Counted from the stretch's first letter, positions 14,201 through 27,390 are shown. The stretch is 64,000 bases of DNA from Prinia subflava (GCF_021018805.1 NC_086283.1:23029662-23093661), one strand, 5' to 3'. Notes: generated by a model not told the origin, from the letters alone. Translations and numbers: made by a program.

Positions 14201-17200
14201 GCAGCCCAGGGTTGTTTGGCCCACCTGAGTGCCCCTCTGAGGAGCCTCAGCAGGAATCTGCCCGTCCTCCAAAATCTCCTCTCTTGCCTTAGGCAGGATT
14301 TCATTGACGACTGGTAGGATTCAGCACAGAATTAGGTGCAGGAATTATGGAGGATTGGCAAGAGATCCTCACCTTTGCTCCTTGCAGAACTCCCTTTGTC
14401 TGTGGTGGAGCTGAGCCACTTCCAGAGGAGTCAGGGGGCTCAATGCAGCACATCCAGCAGCTCCTGCTCCACACCAGCTCCAAGAGCTTTAGGCTCTTTC
14501 CATCCCTGCCATAAGTTCTGAAGTGAAGCAGCCAGCCCCAGGCACAAATCCACAGTGATTTATGTGCCATTGGCAGGTTGTTGGTTTAATCTGTACAGTT
14601 TCGGGTGTATGAGATCCATATGAAGACTTTAGCTACAAAGAAATTAATTTTTATGTTCTATGTTTCTGATTGCCTTGGCATATGCCAGAGTTTGGTTAGA
14701 ACTTTGGGAAGGAAATCAGTCAGCAAGTCCTGCTGCTTGCAACTCCTCAGGTGTGGTTCTTCCCCTTCCTCCATGTCCATAAGACAACCCTCTGCTACCT
14801 TCTGTTACCTCATGCTCTTCTGCCACTGACAGATGCCTGTTCCCTTTGGATTTTAATCTCTACTGGGTTTACACTTGAGCTTTACTTTGTCCTAAACTCT
14901 GCTCTAAAGTCAGGGTATCTATTATCTATGACTCATGCGCATGTTCCAACATGTAATTCAGGTACAGCTCACGGTAAAGGTCCATTTTTGGAAAAAAAGT
15001 TCTTTTCTCACTCCACTGTTTCTCTAGCCATGTAACAGTGTGATGGGTGTCTCCCACCTAACAATGAACCCTCTTCCATGCAGCTCCTTGGGAATGGTGG
15101 AAATCACAATTTAAGTCTGACTCCACGTGGAAAAGGAGGCATGTGACCAAACAATAGTAATGATGGTTAATGCACACCCGTGGGGTGTTGGGAACCAAAG
15201 GTCTTGGTCAGGCTAAGGGGAGAGGTGATGCCTGACCAACCAAAGGCACCTCTGAACACTCTTCTGTGACAACAGTATGAACAGAAGAGACTGTCGCCTG
15301 AGGTGAAATGTTGCTTTACAAGAACTAAACAAGAAATAACTGTGCCAAACCCAGACATTTTCCTAAGAAACTGGCTGCCAGTTCACATGGGGCATTGTGG
15401 TTTTATCTGAGTTCAGGGAAGAAGGCAGCTGGAAAGCTTCAAAACTCATGGAGGAGAGAACAAAAAGGGCTCCAGGGCACAGAACTAGGCTAGGAAAGTG
15501 TGCTTGAAAACTGCCAGCATGGAAACTGCTAGCTGTTGCTGACCTTTCCCATGTTTACAGAAGCAGAACTTTCAACACCTGTAACTGGGAGGGAATGAGC
15601 TAAAGAAAGATCTGACTCACATCGTCATTTTCACCTCCCAAAAGAAACAATTTTGTAAGGCTTCAAGCACTCACCATGCAAAGCCACAAGGCAGTGTCCC
15701 TGGAGAATAAGCTGTCTCTGAGCACTGCCACCCGGTTTCATTCACTGGCCTTCATTCCACATCCCTGTTCATCACTCCCAACAGCATCCTGACACCCCCA
15801 CACGTTGTCTATTCACTGCTGCTGCTCCATCCCCTTGACTCCCTCCCATGCTCCTGCCTGTCAGCCTGGCGGCAGCACACGGACACATCCTGCCTGACCT
15901 CGCGCTGGAGCTCTGCTTTCCATGAGGGCTTTCCATGAGGTCTCTCTCATCTGTCACTGTGACTGTGCAAGGCTTGGGCTGACCTGGATCCTTTCAGACC
16001 TTTCTTGCTGAGCCGAGTGATGCTGCCCGGGCTCAGGAGGGGATGAGGACGCTGCTCACACACGGCTGGACAGAGCGGCACTGTGGGGAGTCAGGCCTCC
16101 CTCGCCTGGGACGCAGGTGAGAAAGGGACATTGTTGATGTAGGCACTGCTGGGGTGTTCTTGCAGGGAGAATAAACAGTGAAGCTGTTGCCCAGGCTGTC
16201 AGAGTCCTCAGGAAGACAGTGAAATGCCGGGAGACAGGACAGGGCTTGAATATCACTCATTATTCCAGTTTCTGAAAAGAGCTCAGTGGAGGAAAAAAAC
16301 CAATTCATTGGTGTTGAGCTTTTGGATTGTTTTTTGGTTATCCTGCAAAATGGGGGAGATTTAAATTTCTGCTTTCCAAGAAACAAACCAATGAGGCTGA
16401 AGTTTGTGTGTGGTCACCTGGGACCCACATCTGAAACTGAAATCTGCACTCTGCATGATTAGTGATGAAATTCCATGTGTCGGCAATGTCAGTGACAATC
16501 CAGCTGCAGCACAAGGCTCATGTAGTTGTCTACAGTGCTTCTCCTGTTTCTTGAAGAAACTCAGTATTTCTTCTTCCTGCAAAATATTCAACCAATTTCT
16601 TTCTCTGTACAAGGCAACTTGTGACATGGGGTAAGGAGAAAGTTCATTGGAAATAACTTGGGGGGATTTTTATTCTTATCTCACTGCTACCAGAATCTGG
16701 GTTTGGGTTCTTTCCCCTTCCTTTATTTTATACCAAGTTTATAACTGTGACTGCATTATTTTTCCTGCCTCTAAAATACCAAGAAAATGGAACTAAAATC
16801 TGTGGAATGGCAATCATGTACTTTTTTTTTTTTTCTTTAATTTGAGGTAGGTTTATTAATCTCTGTTAATGCTAGACAGGGATATTTTAGAGATTCATGG
16901 CTGGATCCATATAAAGCCGTAAAGGCATAACGGGGAAAAATATGGGCATGGATTTTTTTCTTTTTCTTTAATTTTTTTTTTCCTGCTAGTGCAGTTTAAA
17001 GGAGCAAGTGAAAGGAGCAATCCTTTTCATGCTTTACTCCTGCAAGACCAGTTCCATGATTATTGATTGTTACTAGAAATAACTGTTTAATATTGAAATA
17101 TCTGTTTGAGGTACAGGGTGCACAATGTTCATGCTGCTTGAGCTTTTTATTTCAAAGTGTTATCAGTACTTATAAATCAGAGTTAAACCTGATTTCCTTC

Positions 17201-18900
17201 CATAGAATGAGATTTAATTACAAGATTCAATTACTTCTATATTCAAGACTGATTTGTGGAGATGGAAGTGATAGAGAAGAGGGACATAGAAGGGTGATGC
17301 AAAACTAATCACAGTTACACATGCATCCCCAGGCCTGGAAGCCAAGACATTCCTGTTTCATCATGCACAGCAACAATTATATCAGCTAAGTGAGAGTTGT
17401 TCGTTTTATTCCTGGTATTTAAATGGTGTTAACAAATTTTAGCTCATTATCCAGCTCTATGGTGTCCTCATATAGGGCTTAAAAACCAACTTGCCACAAC
17501 TGTTGGGGTCATGGTCCCAGTTCCCTCAAACCACAGATGCAGAGGGAATGGGACAGACCTGAGAACTGCAGCAGTGCCAAAGCTGGAAGAAGAATGGCTC
17601 ATTTTCTCTCACAGCTGTACAGCATGCCCCAACAGGCTCTTTTGAATTAAATGCACACAGATAGGTGTGGGAAATCTCTCCACTGGTATTTTTAATTGCC
17701 TTTTCTTCATCATGTAGTGCCTAGATTAACCCTTATGTTATATAGCACCTGTCCTTAAGAAAAAGAAGCCTTTCCTCAGCAATGTTTTCTAGACAAGACC
17801 CGGTGCTGTCCTGTGGAACAAGGTTGAGGGAGCCCTGCTGAAGGTGGAGAAGAAGGCAGAGAGACAGAGACCCAGCCCTGCAGAGATGCCAGTGTCATGG
17901 ATGATGCCATTTTGCCTCTCCTTGAGAATATGGCCTCTCCCTCTCACTGTCTGCACAGCATGACTTTCAGACCAAATTAGTTTTGCCTTTATGACCTCTG
18001 GAAGCTCAGAGAGCTCAGTGCCTTGGGGTGGGCAGGGCTGGGATCCCAGCTCCAAGGGACTCAGGGGGGCAGAGGTAACAACCTTAGTCCCTTTGATCAG
18101 TCTGGCTGACAGGAGCCCTGGCACAGGGTGTGCAATGGCTGCCTGTGCTCAGTCTACTGTCAGCTCTGAGTGTGACATTCCCTGAACACCTACGAGTTAC
18201 CCTCCAGCTTTGATCATCTCAGTTTATTGGGAAACAGAGATTATGTGATACCACTGTGCTGAGCTTCTTGGAATCACAGACATCCAGCAGTTAAATCTGC
18301 AAGCAAAAGTAACGCACAAGGTTTGGCCAACAGAAAGTATCTTCTGTAGGATAACAATCATCAAAGTGCCTTTTACTGCTCTCAGGAAAACACACACTTG
18401 CTTTGGTGTGCATCTTGAACAAAACAAAGAGAACCTCCTCTCACTGCTCCTTTGCCCTCCTCTGCTGTGCAAGACACTCACTGCTGTGCCTGCAGCAGTG
18501 GGGAAGCTGGCAATCTGCAATGCTGCCTTTTTAGAACATTCCCTATTCCACTGGGATAGAGGTGCACCACAAGAAGCACAGAATTTTTTTGTAATGGACC
18601 TGATTTACTGCACAGGTGTTTACCTGGGTCAGCTGCCAGGATGCAGGTCTAGTGCACAACTTTTGGCAGTGTTTGGTAATAAAGAATGGAGGTCCCACGC
18701 CCAGCCTGCTCCAGGAATACCAGTGATCCTGGGAGCACAGTTGCAGTAATTAACACATTTGAACCTGGTGCTGGCCATGACAGGCTCTGCACTGTGGGGA
18801 CCTTTTGTTCACCACAGACAGCTCTGCAGCATCTCCACATCTTCAGTGAATCATTCTTTCAGTGAGACAGTTATCTGCACATTGTCTGATCCTTTTCAAA
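8300..18900. other. intergenic, no gene seen
   Basis: About 10.6 kb without a supportable gene. The longest open frames (around 110-140 codons near 13.2-14.3 kb, several overlapping on both strands) have no recognisable motif or splice partner and lie in GC-richer sequence where such frames arise by chance. Short poly-T runs (for example about 16822-16834) and one 16-bp tandem repeat at 10958 are the only structure noted. Confidence 0.55.
10958..11003 (+). repeat. 16-bp short tandem repeat, about 2.8 units
   Basis: Unit GCTTTTATTTAAAATA is repeated at 10958, 10974 and 10990, the second copy with an initial A and the third truncated. No gene lies nearby. Confidence 0.9.
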
Positions 18901-18904
18901 GGGT

Positions 18905-19045
18905 AAAAAATAGAAGCCCAGAAGGGTCTGGGTTGGAAGGGGCCTGAAGGAACATCTTATTCCAACCCTCTGGCACAGGCAGGGGCATCTTCCAGGCCTG
19001 GTTGCTCTAAGCCTCATCCAACCTGGCCTTGGACACTTGGAGCCC
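18905..19045 (-). mobile_element. CR1 LINE 3'-end fragment
   Basis: On the plus strand the sequence reads as the reverse complement of the conserved CR1 3' region: GGTTGGAAGGGGCCTGAAGG, then ATTCCAACCCTCTGGCACAG, then GGTTGCTCTAAGCC and CATCCAACCTGGCCTTGGAC. These match the remembered consensus blocks for the end of avian CR1. It is 5'-truncated and divergent, so it is an old, non-mobile copy. Confidence 0.85.
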
Positions 19046-19049
19046 AATC

Positions 19050-20980
19050 CTGTCACTGCACTGGTACAGCTCTGTCCCAAGCACTCATCCTGACTCTTGG
19101 ATGGTGAGAGCACATGTCCCGGAGTGCGTGGGCTGGGACCGTCTGTGATCTGCTTCACTGTATCCGTGCAGACACACACAGATGAAGTTTCAGGGGGAGC
19201 CAGTTCTGGGGTTTTACTGGCATCCAGCGTCTCCTCTGTGACGGTGCAGATTTGTACCATCCCTGTGTCACTGCCTTTGTCAGTATTAATTCATCCTGTG
19301 ATGGGATGAGCGAAAATCCCTGCTACTTGTCCCTCTGCTGTGCGTGTCCCTTTACAGGCCCTGTTAGGCTGTTTGGATGCACCCCCTTTCATAAGGAGCC
19401 TCCAGGAGCTCGTTCCCAGAGCAGGAGAGGGGGCTGTGCGTGAGCACACTCTGCTCCCTGCTGGGTCACAGATACATGCAGGCAGGCTGCCTTGCAATTG
19501 TTTGGCACTTGTGTTTCTCATTGGGCCAGACATACTGAGGAGAAAAAAAAATGTATTTAACTATCACAATTTGTCTAAGTTCCAGTTAAGCTTGAAGTTA
19601 GGCAAAAAAGAAAAACAGAGCTAGGGAATAGAATCATTTTTTATCAGTGACTCTAGATAAAAGAGTCAGTGAGAGGCACCCTCTGAAGTGCTAAACTGAT
19701 GATGAGTTCTGAAGACATATGTCTGTTCTGACATGACCAAATACTACATGAAAGATATTTTTCAAGAAGCAGTGCTTTAAGCATTTACTGATCAGAGAAG
19801 AGGCTCTTAATGTGTACATTTATGCAAAATATAAACCACAGTATTAACCTTCACTGAGAGCAGACAAACCTCTGTGCATAGCTTGGAAGATATTAGAAAT
19901 GTTGTTTCAAACATCCTGAATTTTTTTTTTTAATAGAGTGGGAATAGTGTGCAAGGTCAATCCAGGTTGTGCAACACTGCAGCTTGCACATGCTGCCTGT
20001 GGCACCAAGGCACACAGCTCCCATGGTTTGGCAAGGATAGTCACAGCTCTGAACAAGCTCAGGACACTCCAGAATTCTGCTGCTCCCATCATCCACGCAG
20101 CACATGCAGCAATGTGGGCACCAGGGTGCTGTTCCCAAGCTGCTGGAGCCTGGGCAGTGGGCTCACACTTCTCCTTGTGCTATGGCTCAGGAGCAGTTCC
20201 ACTCCATCCTGCAGCATTCTCCTCCAGCAACCTGCCTGCAGCAGCCTATCCTCTTGCTCCAAACTAGGTTGGCATCTGTACCAGGGGAGAATGGGAACTG
20301 GCAGCTGACTGCTGTTCTGAGGAAGCTGGTGGCAGTTTCTGGAAGCCAAGGGTTTACCAATTGCTTTAGTTACTGAGTAAGACACACCCAGTCCAGTTAG
20401 AATCCAAGTTCCACATCCCCTCTAAATGGCTGTCCAACAAAGGGCCAGCAGCATGCCTCAGTGCCCTGGCCCATGGGAATTAGCCTTTGCCTTACCCAGA
20501 CAATGAGGGCCTTTGTTCCATGGGAAGAAGGCACCTTACTGAAGCAGGTGATACTCTCTTGATTCTGAGGCTTGTGGAGGTTAAAACTCACACTCTGTGA
20601 TTCCAGTAAAGGAATGGACCCCTCCAAGATACCCTGCTCCGGTTGATTGGGCTGTTTGCTGATGTTGTTATCATTCTGCTATCAGGGGTGTTATCAACCC
20701 TTCTCCTTGCTTGGTGAGTTTCCCTTTGTTGTCATCCAGGTCTCAAGGCGATCCCTCAGCTGTGGTCCCCGTGATGAGCTCCACTGAAGCCTGACTTTGT
20801 TTGCTTCCCTGGGATCTCACAGGTGCAGCCTGTCATGGAGTTCAGGCCCGTGTTCCTCTCAAGTGATAAAAACAATGTTTCTGATGAACCTACAAATGTT
20901 GCTGTGAAACATTTTCTGTGAAAAATCAGAACAGGGAGGAAGAGCACAGGTCTGATGGGGAGTGCCTAGCCCGGGTGCCT
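19050..20980. other. intergenic, no gene seen
   Basis: Open frames of 80-120 codons overlap on both strands in moderately GC-rich DNA, with no recognisable family. Nothing else is evident. Confidence 0.55.
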
Positions 20981-20984
20981 AGCC

Positions 20985-21330
20985 TGGGGAAAGGAGGCTC
21001 AGGAGCTCCCTGACAGGAGGCTGTAGCCAAGTGGGGGTCTGTCTCTTTTACCAGGTAACTGGTGTCAGGACAAGGCAAAAACAGCTTCAAGTTGCACCAG
21101 GGGAAGTTTAGGTTGGATATTTGGAAAAATTATTTCCAGAAAGGACTGTCCAGCCCTGGCACAGGTGCCCAGGGCAGTGGTGGAGCCCCGGCTCCTGGGG
21201 GGATCTGACAGGCATGGATGTGGCATGTGGTGACACGGCTTAGTGGTGGCCTTGTCAGTGCTGGGGGAGTGGCTGGACTCGATCTCAGAGTGCTTTTCCA
21301 GCCTCAGTGCTGCTGTGATTCTGTACCTAA
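20985..21330 (+). mobile_element. CR1 LINE 3'-end fragment
   Basis: Plus-strand CR1 3' region in the expected order: GGGAAGTTTAGGTTGGATAT, a GGAAAAATTATTTCC block, CAGGTGCCCAGGGCAGTGG, then TGGACTCGATCTCAGAG and a degenerate ...GCTGTGATTCTGT tail. The 5' portion is missing, as usual for CR1. Divergence suggests an old insertion. Confidence 0.85.
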
Positions 21331-21334
21331 GGAG

Positions 21335-22485
21335 GAAGTGGAGAAGAAGAAAAAGGGATAGAAAGTCATGTGGAAGTTTGCTGGCTCAGTCCAACAGGAG
21401 TGCATTCTGTGCCATTCACATGAACATGCTGAGATACGATTAGCTTTGGCTTCTCTGATACTTATCTGCATAATTTGTTCTATGTTTTCACTTATCTCTT
21501 CTTTAATAAGGAAAGATGCCAATAACTGAATGCGTGGGTCAAGTTCTATTTGTCAGTTTAATTTGTTTTGGCTACAACGTGAAGATTAAAACATGCAAAC
21601 GAGAGGGAAGCAGGCTGAATACGAAAGCAGGTGATCTGAATGCACAGCCAGAAACCTGGGCTTAGACCATCCACTGCAAATCCCCTACTCAGGTCAGTAA
21701 CACTTTTCTGTAAAAGGGAACTGATGTAATCAGGTTCAAATTTGCCTCTGGTGAGACAGATGTGACCAAAAAGGATCTGCTCATTAAATATGAACCACAA
21801 GTATCTCAGACCCCTCATTCTGGATTATCCAAAACAAGATTTTTTTTTTCTAATTGGCTAGTAAATGCAGCTGAAAATCACTTTTCTTTTTGTAACTGCT
21901 GGTATTGTACAGATGTCACATGGCCAGAGCCTTTTGGAAAGAGGATTTAAGGGAAGGTGCTTTCTGCTTGGCTGAAGAACAGAAATTCAAAGGAGAGGCA
22001 GACCTTCCCTGGCATTCACAACATCTTGCCCCTGAGTGGAAAGGGCAGTGGGTGTTGGACACCACCACGGGTGTCAGAGTAAGGGGCTTTTACAGAGAGA
22101 GCTGTTCATCCTGCAGACCATCCAGGCACACCCCCTGAGCAAAGATATTTTTCCTACAAGAAAAACAGTAGTGGAAAAGGGATGTAAGATAGACTGATAT
22201 TTGATGTGAGTGAGAGAGATTATTACTCATGGCAGATGATGGTGACAGTGGGGGGATCACAGTGTCAAACTCAACAGAGTGATGGAGAGGTTGTACACAC
22301 TGGGAATTGTTCCTTTCCCCATGAATAAAACATACTTTGCTTTCACACATACTAACTGGTGTGGCAGGCAAGACATTGCAAAGGATAAAGGATACTTGCA
22401 CTTAATGGCTTCTAGGAAGGAAATCTTGTTTTTCTGGGTTTCGTATTTTGCAGAAGACTCTTATGTTTGAATCCAATGCTCCCTG
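21335..22485. other. intergenic, no gene seen
   Basis: No supportable exon, RNA gene or repeat family was recognised in this 1.1 kb. Confidence 0.5.
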
Positions 22486-22489
22486 CGCT

Positions 22490-22615
22490 CAGCAGAAGGC
22501 AGCTGGAACTGAACCCTCCACACCATCTAGGGCAATATTGTCTGTGTGAACACTGGGGTAATGGTTAGACTTGATGATCTTAAAGGAGTTTCCCAACCTA
22601 AATGGTTCTGCAATT
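22490..22615 (+). mobile_element. CR1-type 3' tail fragment
   Basis: The sequence GGTTAGACTTGATGATCTTA, followed by AAAGGAGTTTCCCAACC and TGGTTCTGCAATTC, is the terminal stretch typical of CR1 and of SINEs that borrow the CR1 tail. The upstream part is not recognisable, so which of the two it is cannot be decided. Confidence 0.7.
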
Positions 22616-22619
22616 CAGT

Positions 22620-24800
22620 GGAAATCCTAACTAGCCAGGGTAACAGCTAGGACAGGCCTGAAAGGGCTGTCTGCTTTTCCTTGGCTCCAAAGACAGACTA
22701 TGATACTTGGGGATACTTCTTGTTAGACAGGACTGGCTCTTCTTCCTGTGGAGTTTTACAGAGAGGGCTGAGGAGTATCCATTGCCAGAGCAGGCTTCAC
22801 ACAGTGATTCTCTGCTGTGACTCACTTGTTGCCCAGGCTCAAACCAAGGTGGAAAATCTTGAGTTGAAGCTGAGCCAGACTCAAGGGACATTCATCAGCT
22901 GCCTGAAGGACCCTCATGGCTCCTGGCTGGATCATTGCAGCCCAGCCCACCTCACATCTCTGCTTCCAGCAGTGACAGGATGAGGGATCTCTCCCCAAAC
23001 CAGAGGGCGTCACCCATCAGGAGAGCAATTCCATGTGTATTACCTGCCTCTAGGTTCTCCCTGAAGCCAGGAATGTTGCAAGTGAGCGAGCAGCTACAAA
23101 AGAACCATCTAATTAAGACCTGAAGTCATAAATCTGTGGTAGTTTGTTTTCACTGTGGTTTTATTTGATACTTGACTCAAAAGGATCAAGAGAGTCAAGG
23201 GCAAAGCAGGCTGTAAGGAATGAAGCAATGGCTTTGTCCACTGTTTCCTCCTACACCAGCAGGGCCCCAAGTGGTACAAGCAGCTGTGGACAACCCTCCT
23301 CTCCTCCCTGAGGAAATATGCCAGGCACTAGGGACTCTGTGGGTTCATCAGACACTCCTCACACTGCCCACAGGGCTCTGCTGAGCTGAGCCTTGCAAAT
23401 CTTCCTGTTCTGGGGAGTCTTTGGGATTGTGCTTGTCCATGGACATATGTCACCCTCTGGAGAAAACAGGGGATTTGGAAAAACTGAGGTCTGCAGTTCA
23501 AGAAAGAGTTCACATCAAAGTCAGACAGGGAAGATGCTGGAGGCAGGAAGAAGAAAAGTCATATGGTTTGCTTTTGTCTTCCAAACGAAAATGAGCCTAG
23601 GTAGAAATATATAAAAGAGTGACATTGCCTGGATTTCTGAGCAACTTTCCTGGGCACTCCAAGAGCCTGGACCAAGAAATATTTGAAGCTGTGAGTGCAC
23701 TGGGTCCTTCAGAGCAGACTGACACAACGATGGCTTCCTCCATGATGTTCACCAAGAGAAGTTGTGGTCCAGACCCCTCTTTAAGCAAGTTCTAGCTTTG
23801 CAGCCCCACATCCCAACCTGGCTGGAGCTGCCTGCCCCACAGCACAGCAGCCCTGGCAGCAGCCTGCCCTGTGCCCGTGATCACCGTGCTGTGAAAATGA
23901 CCTGGAACAGTCATGGACATGGCTGCTCGTTTATAATATCCCAGGAAAAGTCATTGTCACTGCCAAGAAAAAACAAAAGGGCACCAAACAATATCACAGC
24001 TGTAAATGAAGACTATAAATATGGAGATGGGTGGAAGGTAACTACAGGCTTCCTCTCATACACATGGCACCCAGCTTGAAAATTGTCCTCTATGCCAAGA
24101 TGCTGTGTGAGCCATGGGCAGCTTTTTTCTGATCGGAAACTTTTCAGTGGGGGAAAAAAAATAAATAATAATAATAAAAAAATCTTTTCTTACTTCCATA
24201 GGTCAACATTAGGATGCAAGTTCAAGTCTTGCAAGCAAGAGCTCAACTTTGAGTGGAAAACAGGGATAAGTGATGCCTGTGGCCCCTGGACAGCCTGTGT
24301 CTCACACAGAGGGAGCTCCTGCAAGGATTTGAAAATAAGTTTGAAAAATCAACTCAAAAATGTGACCGATTGCACAGAATGAAGCTGTGGGGACAAGCAA
24401 GAGCAAAAGGTTGTGCAAAGTTCGTGGTACATTGAAAAATCACACTGACTGCAGCTGCCTTCATGCAGTGACTGCCCCCCTGCAACAGCTCTCTGCAAGA
24501 TTCACTGGGCAAAGGCTGAAATGTTATTTAGTTGTACAATAATGCCATAACTGTGCCACAGCCATAGTTGTTGCCGGATGGGTAAGAACAGTTGATTTGC
24601 ATGTAAGTCCTGAGGACATACTTTAGGCAGCTGTTTGCTCCTGCCATTGCTGGGTTTCAGCCCAATTCCCGATCCTAGATGCAGCTCTGGCAGAGTATGT
24701 AGATACTTATTTAGGGCTGGATTCTGTTCAGGATGGACTGTGTGCTGGCCACATCACGGGAGCTACATCTGTCCTAAGAGTCAGAGGGACTCAGTGGCAG
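22620..24800. other. intergenic, no gene seen
   Basis: Only short open frames without recognisable motifs. No RNA gene or mobile element hallmarks seen. Confidence 0.5.
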
Positions 24801-24802
24801 CA

Positions 24803-25468
24803 AGGGAGAGGAGAGGAGAGGAGAGGAGAGGAGAGGAGAGGAGAGGAGAGGAGAGGAGAGGAGAGGAGAGGAGAGGAGAGGAGAGGAGAGGAGAGGAGAG
24901 GAGAGGAGAGGAGAGGAGAGGAGAGGAGAGGAGAGGAGAGGAGAGGAGAGGAGAGGAGAGGAGAGGAGAGGAGAGGAGAGGAGAGGAGAGGAGAGGAGAG
25001 GAGAGGAGAGGAGAGGAGAGGAGAGGAGAGGAGAGGAGAGGGGAGGGGAGGGGAGGGGAGGGGAGGGGAGGGGAGGGGAGGGGAGGGGAGGGGAGGGGAG
25101 GGGAGGGGAGGGGAGGGGAGGGGAGGGGAGGGGAGGGGAGGGGAGGGGAGGGGAGGGGAGGGGAGGGGAGGGGAGGGGAGGGGAGGGGAGAGGAGGGGAG
25201 GGGAGGGGAGGGGAGAGGAGAGGAGAGGAGAGGAGAGGAGAGGAGAGGAGAGGAGAGGAGAGGAGAGGAGAGGAGAGGAGAGGAGAGGAGAGGAGAGGAG
25301 AGGAGAGGAGAGGAGAGGAGAGGAGAGGAGAGGAGAGGAGAGGAGAGGAGAGGAGAGGAGAGGAGAGGAGAGGAGAGGAGAGGAGAGGAGAGGAGAGGAG
25401 AGGAGAGGAGAGGAGAGGAGAGGAGAGGAGAGGAGAGGAGAGGAGAGGAGAGGAGAGGAGAGGAGAGG
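24803..25468. repeat. GGAGA/GGGGA pentanucleotide array
   Basis: An uninterrupted purine-only (plus strand) pentamer array of about 665 bp. It has three blocks: GAGAG-type units to about 25039, GGGGA units at about 25040-25214, and AGGAG-type units to 25468. Within the middle block a single GGAGA-type unit occurs near 25190. The array keeps several frames open on both strands, which creates artefactual ERRGE/LLSSP-type reading frames of hundreds of codons. Its purity suggests recent expansion and length instability. The middle block meets the G-quadruplex rule of four G-runs. Confidence 0.98.
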
Positions 25469-25469
25469 A

Positions 25470-26510
25470 CGAGTGGAACTGGGTGCAACAACAGGAGAGA
25501 AAAGGACAAGGCACAGCTGAATCTGTGACCTTCGTACAGGAAACTTGGAAAGCTGCTGATGTTCCTCGGGTAGGGCACTCTCCCGGCGATCACCCAGTGC
25601 CCTCTGCTGACACCAGAACGGAGTAGCCTCTGCAGAAGCCCGAGCGGTATCAATCGAGATCCCGAGCTCTTAATTCCTCTGGCAGCACAAAACCACAATA
25701 ATTCCCCTCTGGGAAAATGCTGGAACCGCGCTGGCCTGTCTCTTCCCGCAACTCCTGCGGGGATGCCCCGTGTCCTGCCCGTGCCTGCCTGCCCGAGTGT
25801 GCCCATGGAAACACCCGTGATTCAGCCTTGCAGGATGCTGTGGAAAAACACTCCTAGGAGACTGACTTCTGCACCACATCGTGTGTTAAGGGAACGATCC
25901 TCCTATGCCAATGGAGGGTATTTCTACGTCCATGTGTCCACGTGTCCGTGTGCCCGTATGTCCGTGTGCGGAGGTGCTCACAATCTGCCTCGCCTCCCCA
26001 GCTGATTCCTGCCTGGTCTCGGTGCCCTCTAGTGTTGTGAACACTCGAGTATATAAAAAAACGCTGTAAAACTGATCTCTGCTTCAGTATTCTTGGCTTT
26101 GCTAACTCTTAATACACTAATTCTGGTAATTATGCAGCACAGTTACAACTTAACAAAGACAGTGTGACCCTGAGCATATCAACAACACCAGACACCTGAA
26201 AACACACTTCTGTAAACTGAAGCTAACATCTCTAGGGCCTCAGCCTGCAACCCACACCCAAATCCGATGGCTGTACAGCACTGTACCTGACACAGCCATC
26301 CCTGCATCTGGGATTATCAACTCTCCCAGATGTTCTCCTGGCTGTGGCTGCGAGGTGCTGACTGAGCTGGGAAATAATCCACCCCAGTAACATCTGGCCC
26401 AACGGACAGGAACTGGGATTGGAGCAGGACTGCCTGGTTTGGTCTCAGACCCAGAGCTGGTGGGCTCAGGGTGGTCTGAGCAGCGTGGCTTCCCAGGACC
26501 TCAGTGAAGA
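25470..26510. other. intergenic, no gene seen
   Basis: Moderately GC-rich sequence between the pentamer array and the minisatellite. A short degenerate run of GTCCGTGTG-like units lies near 25930-25970. No gene or mobile element was recognised. Confidence 0.5.
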
Positions 26511-26511
26511 C

Positions 26512-27150
26512 ATCACTAACCACCCACAAACCTCCACTAACCAAACACAAACACCACAAACTAACACTAACCACCACTAACTGACCACAAGCCACCACTA
26601 ACCAACATTAACTACCACAAACTATCACTAACCACCACTAACTGACCACAAACCATCTCAAACTATCACTAACCACCATCAACCATTACAAACTATCACT
26701 AACTACCACTAACTGACCACAAACCACCACAAACTATCACTAATCACTACAAAGTACCACAAACCACCACTAACTACCACTAACCACCACAAATAATAAC
26801 TAACCACCACAAACTACCACTAACCACCACAAAGTACCACAAACCACTACTAACCAAACACCACAAACTATCACTAACTACCACTAACTGATCACAAACC
26901 ACTACAAACTATCACTAACCACCACTAACTACCACAAACCACCACTAACTACCACTAACCACCACAAATAATAACTAACCACCACTAGCTACCACTAACC
27001 ATCACAAACTACTACTAACCAAACACAAACCACCACTAACCAAACACAAACCACCACTAACCGCCACAAACCAGCACAAACCACCACTAACCCCCACTAA
27101 CCAGCCACAAACCAGGACTAACTAACCACAAACCACCAACCGCAAACAGC
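26512..27150 (+). repeat. degenerate ACTAACCACCACAAAC minisatellite
   Basis: About 640 bp built almost entirely from permutations of the short words ACTAACC, ACCACAAACT and ATCACTAACC, with almost no G on the plus strand. Higher-order units of roughly 20-40 bp recur with substitutions and small indels, so no single period is clean. It lies about 1.5 kb upstream of the EDA2R CpG island. There is no unique-spacer structure of the CRISPR kind. Confidence 0.9.
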
Positions 27151-27390
27151 CACCAACAGCTCGGTCTGGGGCAGCTCTGCCTGTGAACACCCGGCAGCTT
27201 GGACGCTCTGCCGGCGAATCCTTCACTCCGGTGCCTTCGGCTTCCAGCAGAAATCAGCACTGCAGGTAACCTCTGCTGCCGGGACGGTGCTCGGCGGAGC
27301 CACCCTGGTGACAGGCTCCCGCAGGGCAGCCGCTGGCGTCTCTGTGCCCCACGTCCCGCCACGGGAGCCCCCCCGCCCCGTGGCCGTGGG

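Noticed and set aside
13210..14300. Cluster of overlapping 100-140-codon frames that could be a gene
   Set aside because: Frames occur on both strands at once, have no recognisable domain, and show no phase-matched splice partners.
24635..25806. Open frames of 246-341 codons on both strands over the pentamer array (ERRGE and LLSSP type)
   Set aside because: They exist because GGAGA units contain no stop in these frames; the composition is purely repeat-driven and no splice or start context supports them.
26512..27150. CRISPR-like or telomere-like array
   Set aside because: There is no constant repeat alternating with unique spacers, the unit is not TTAGGG-derived, and the genome is avian.
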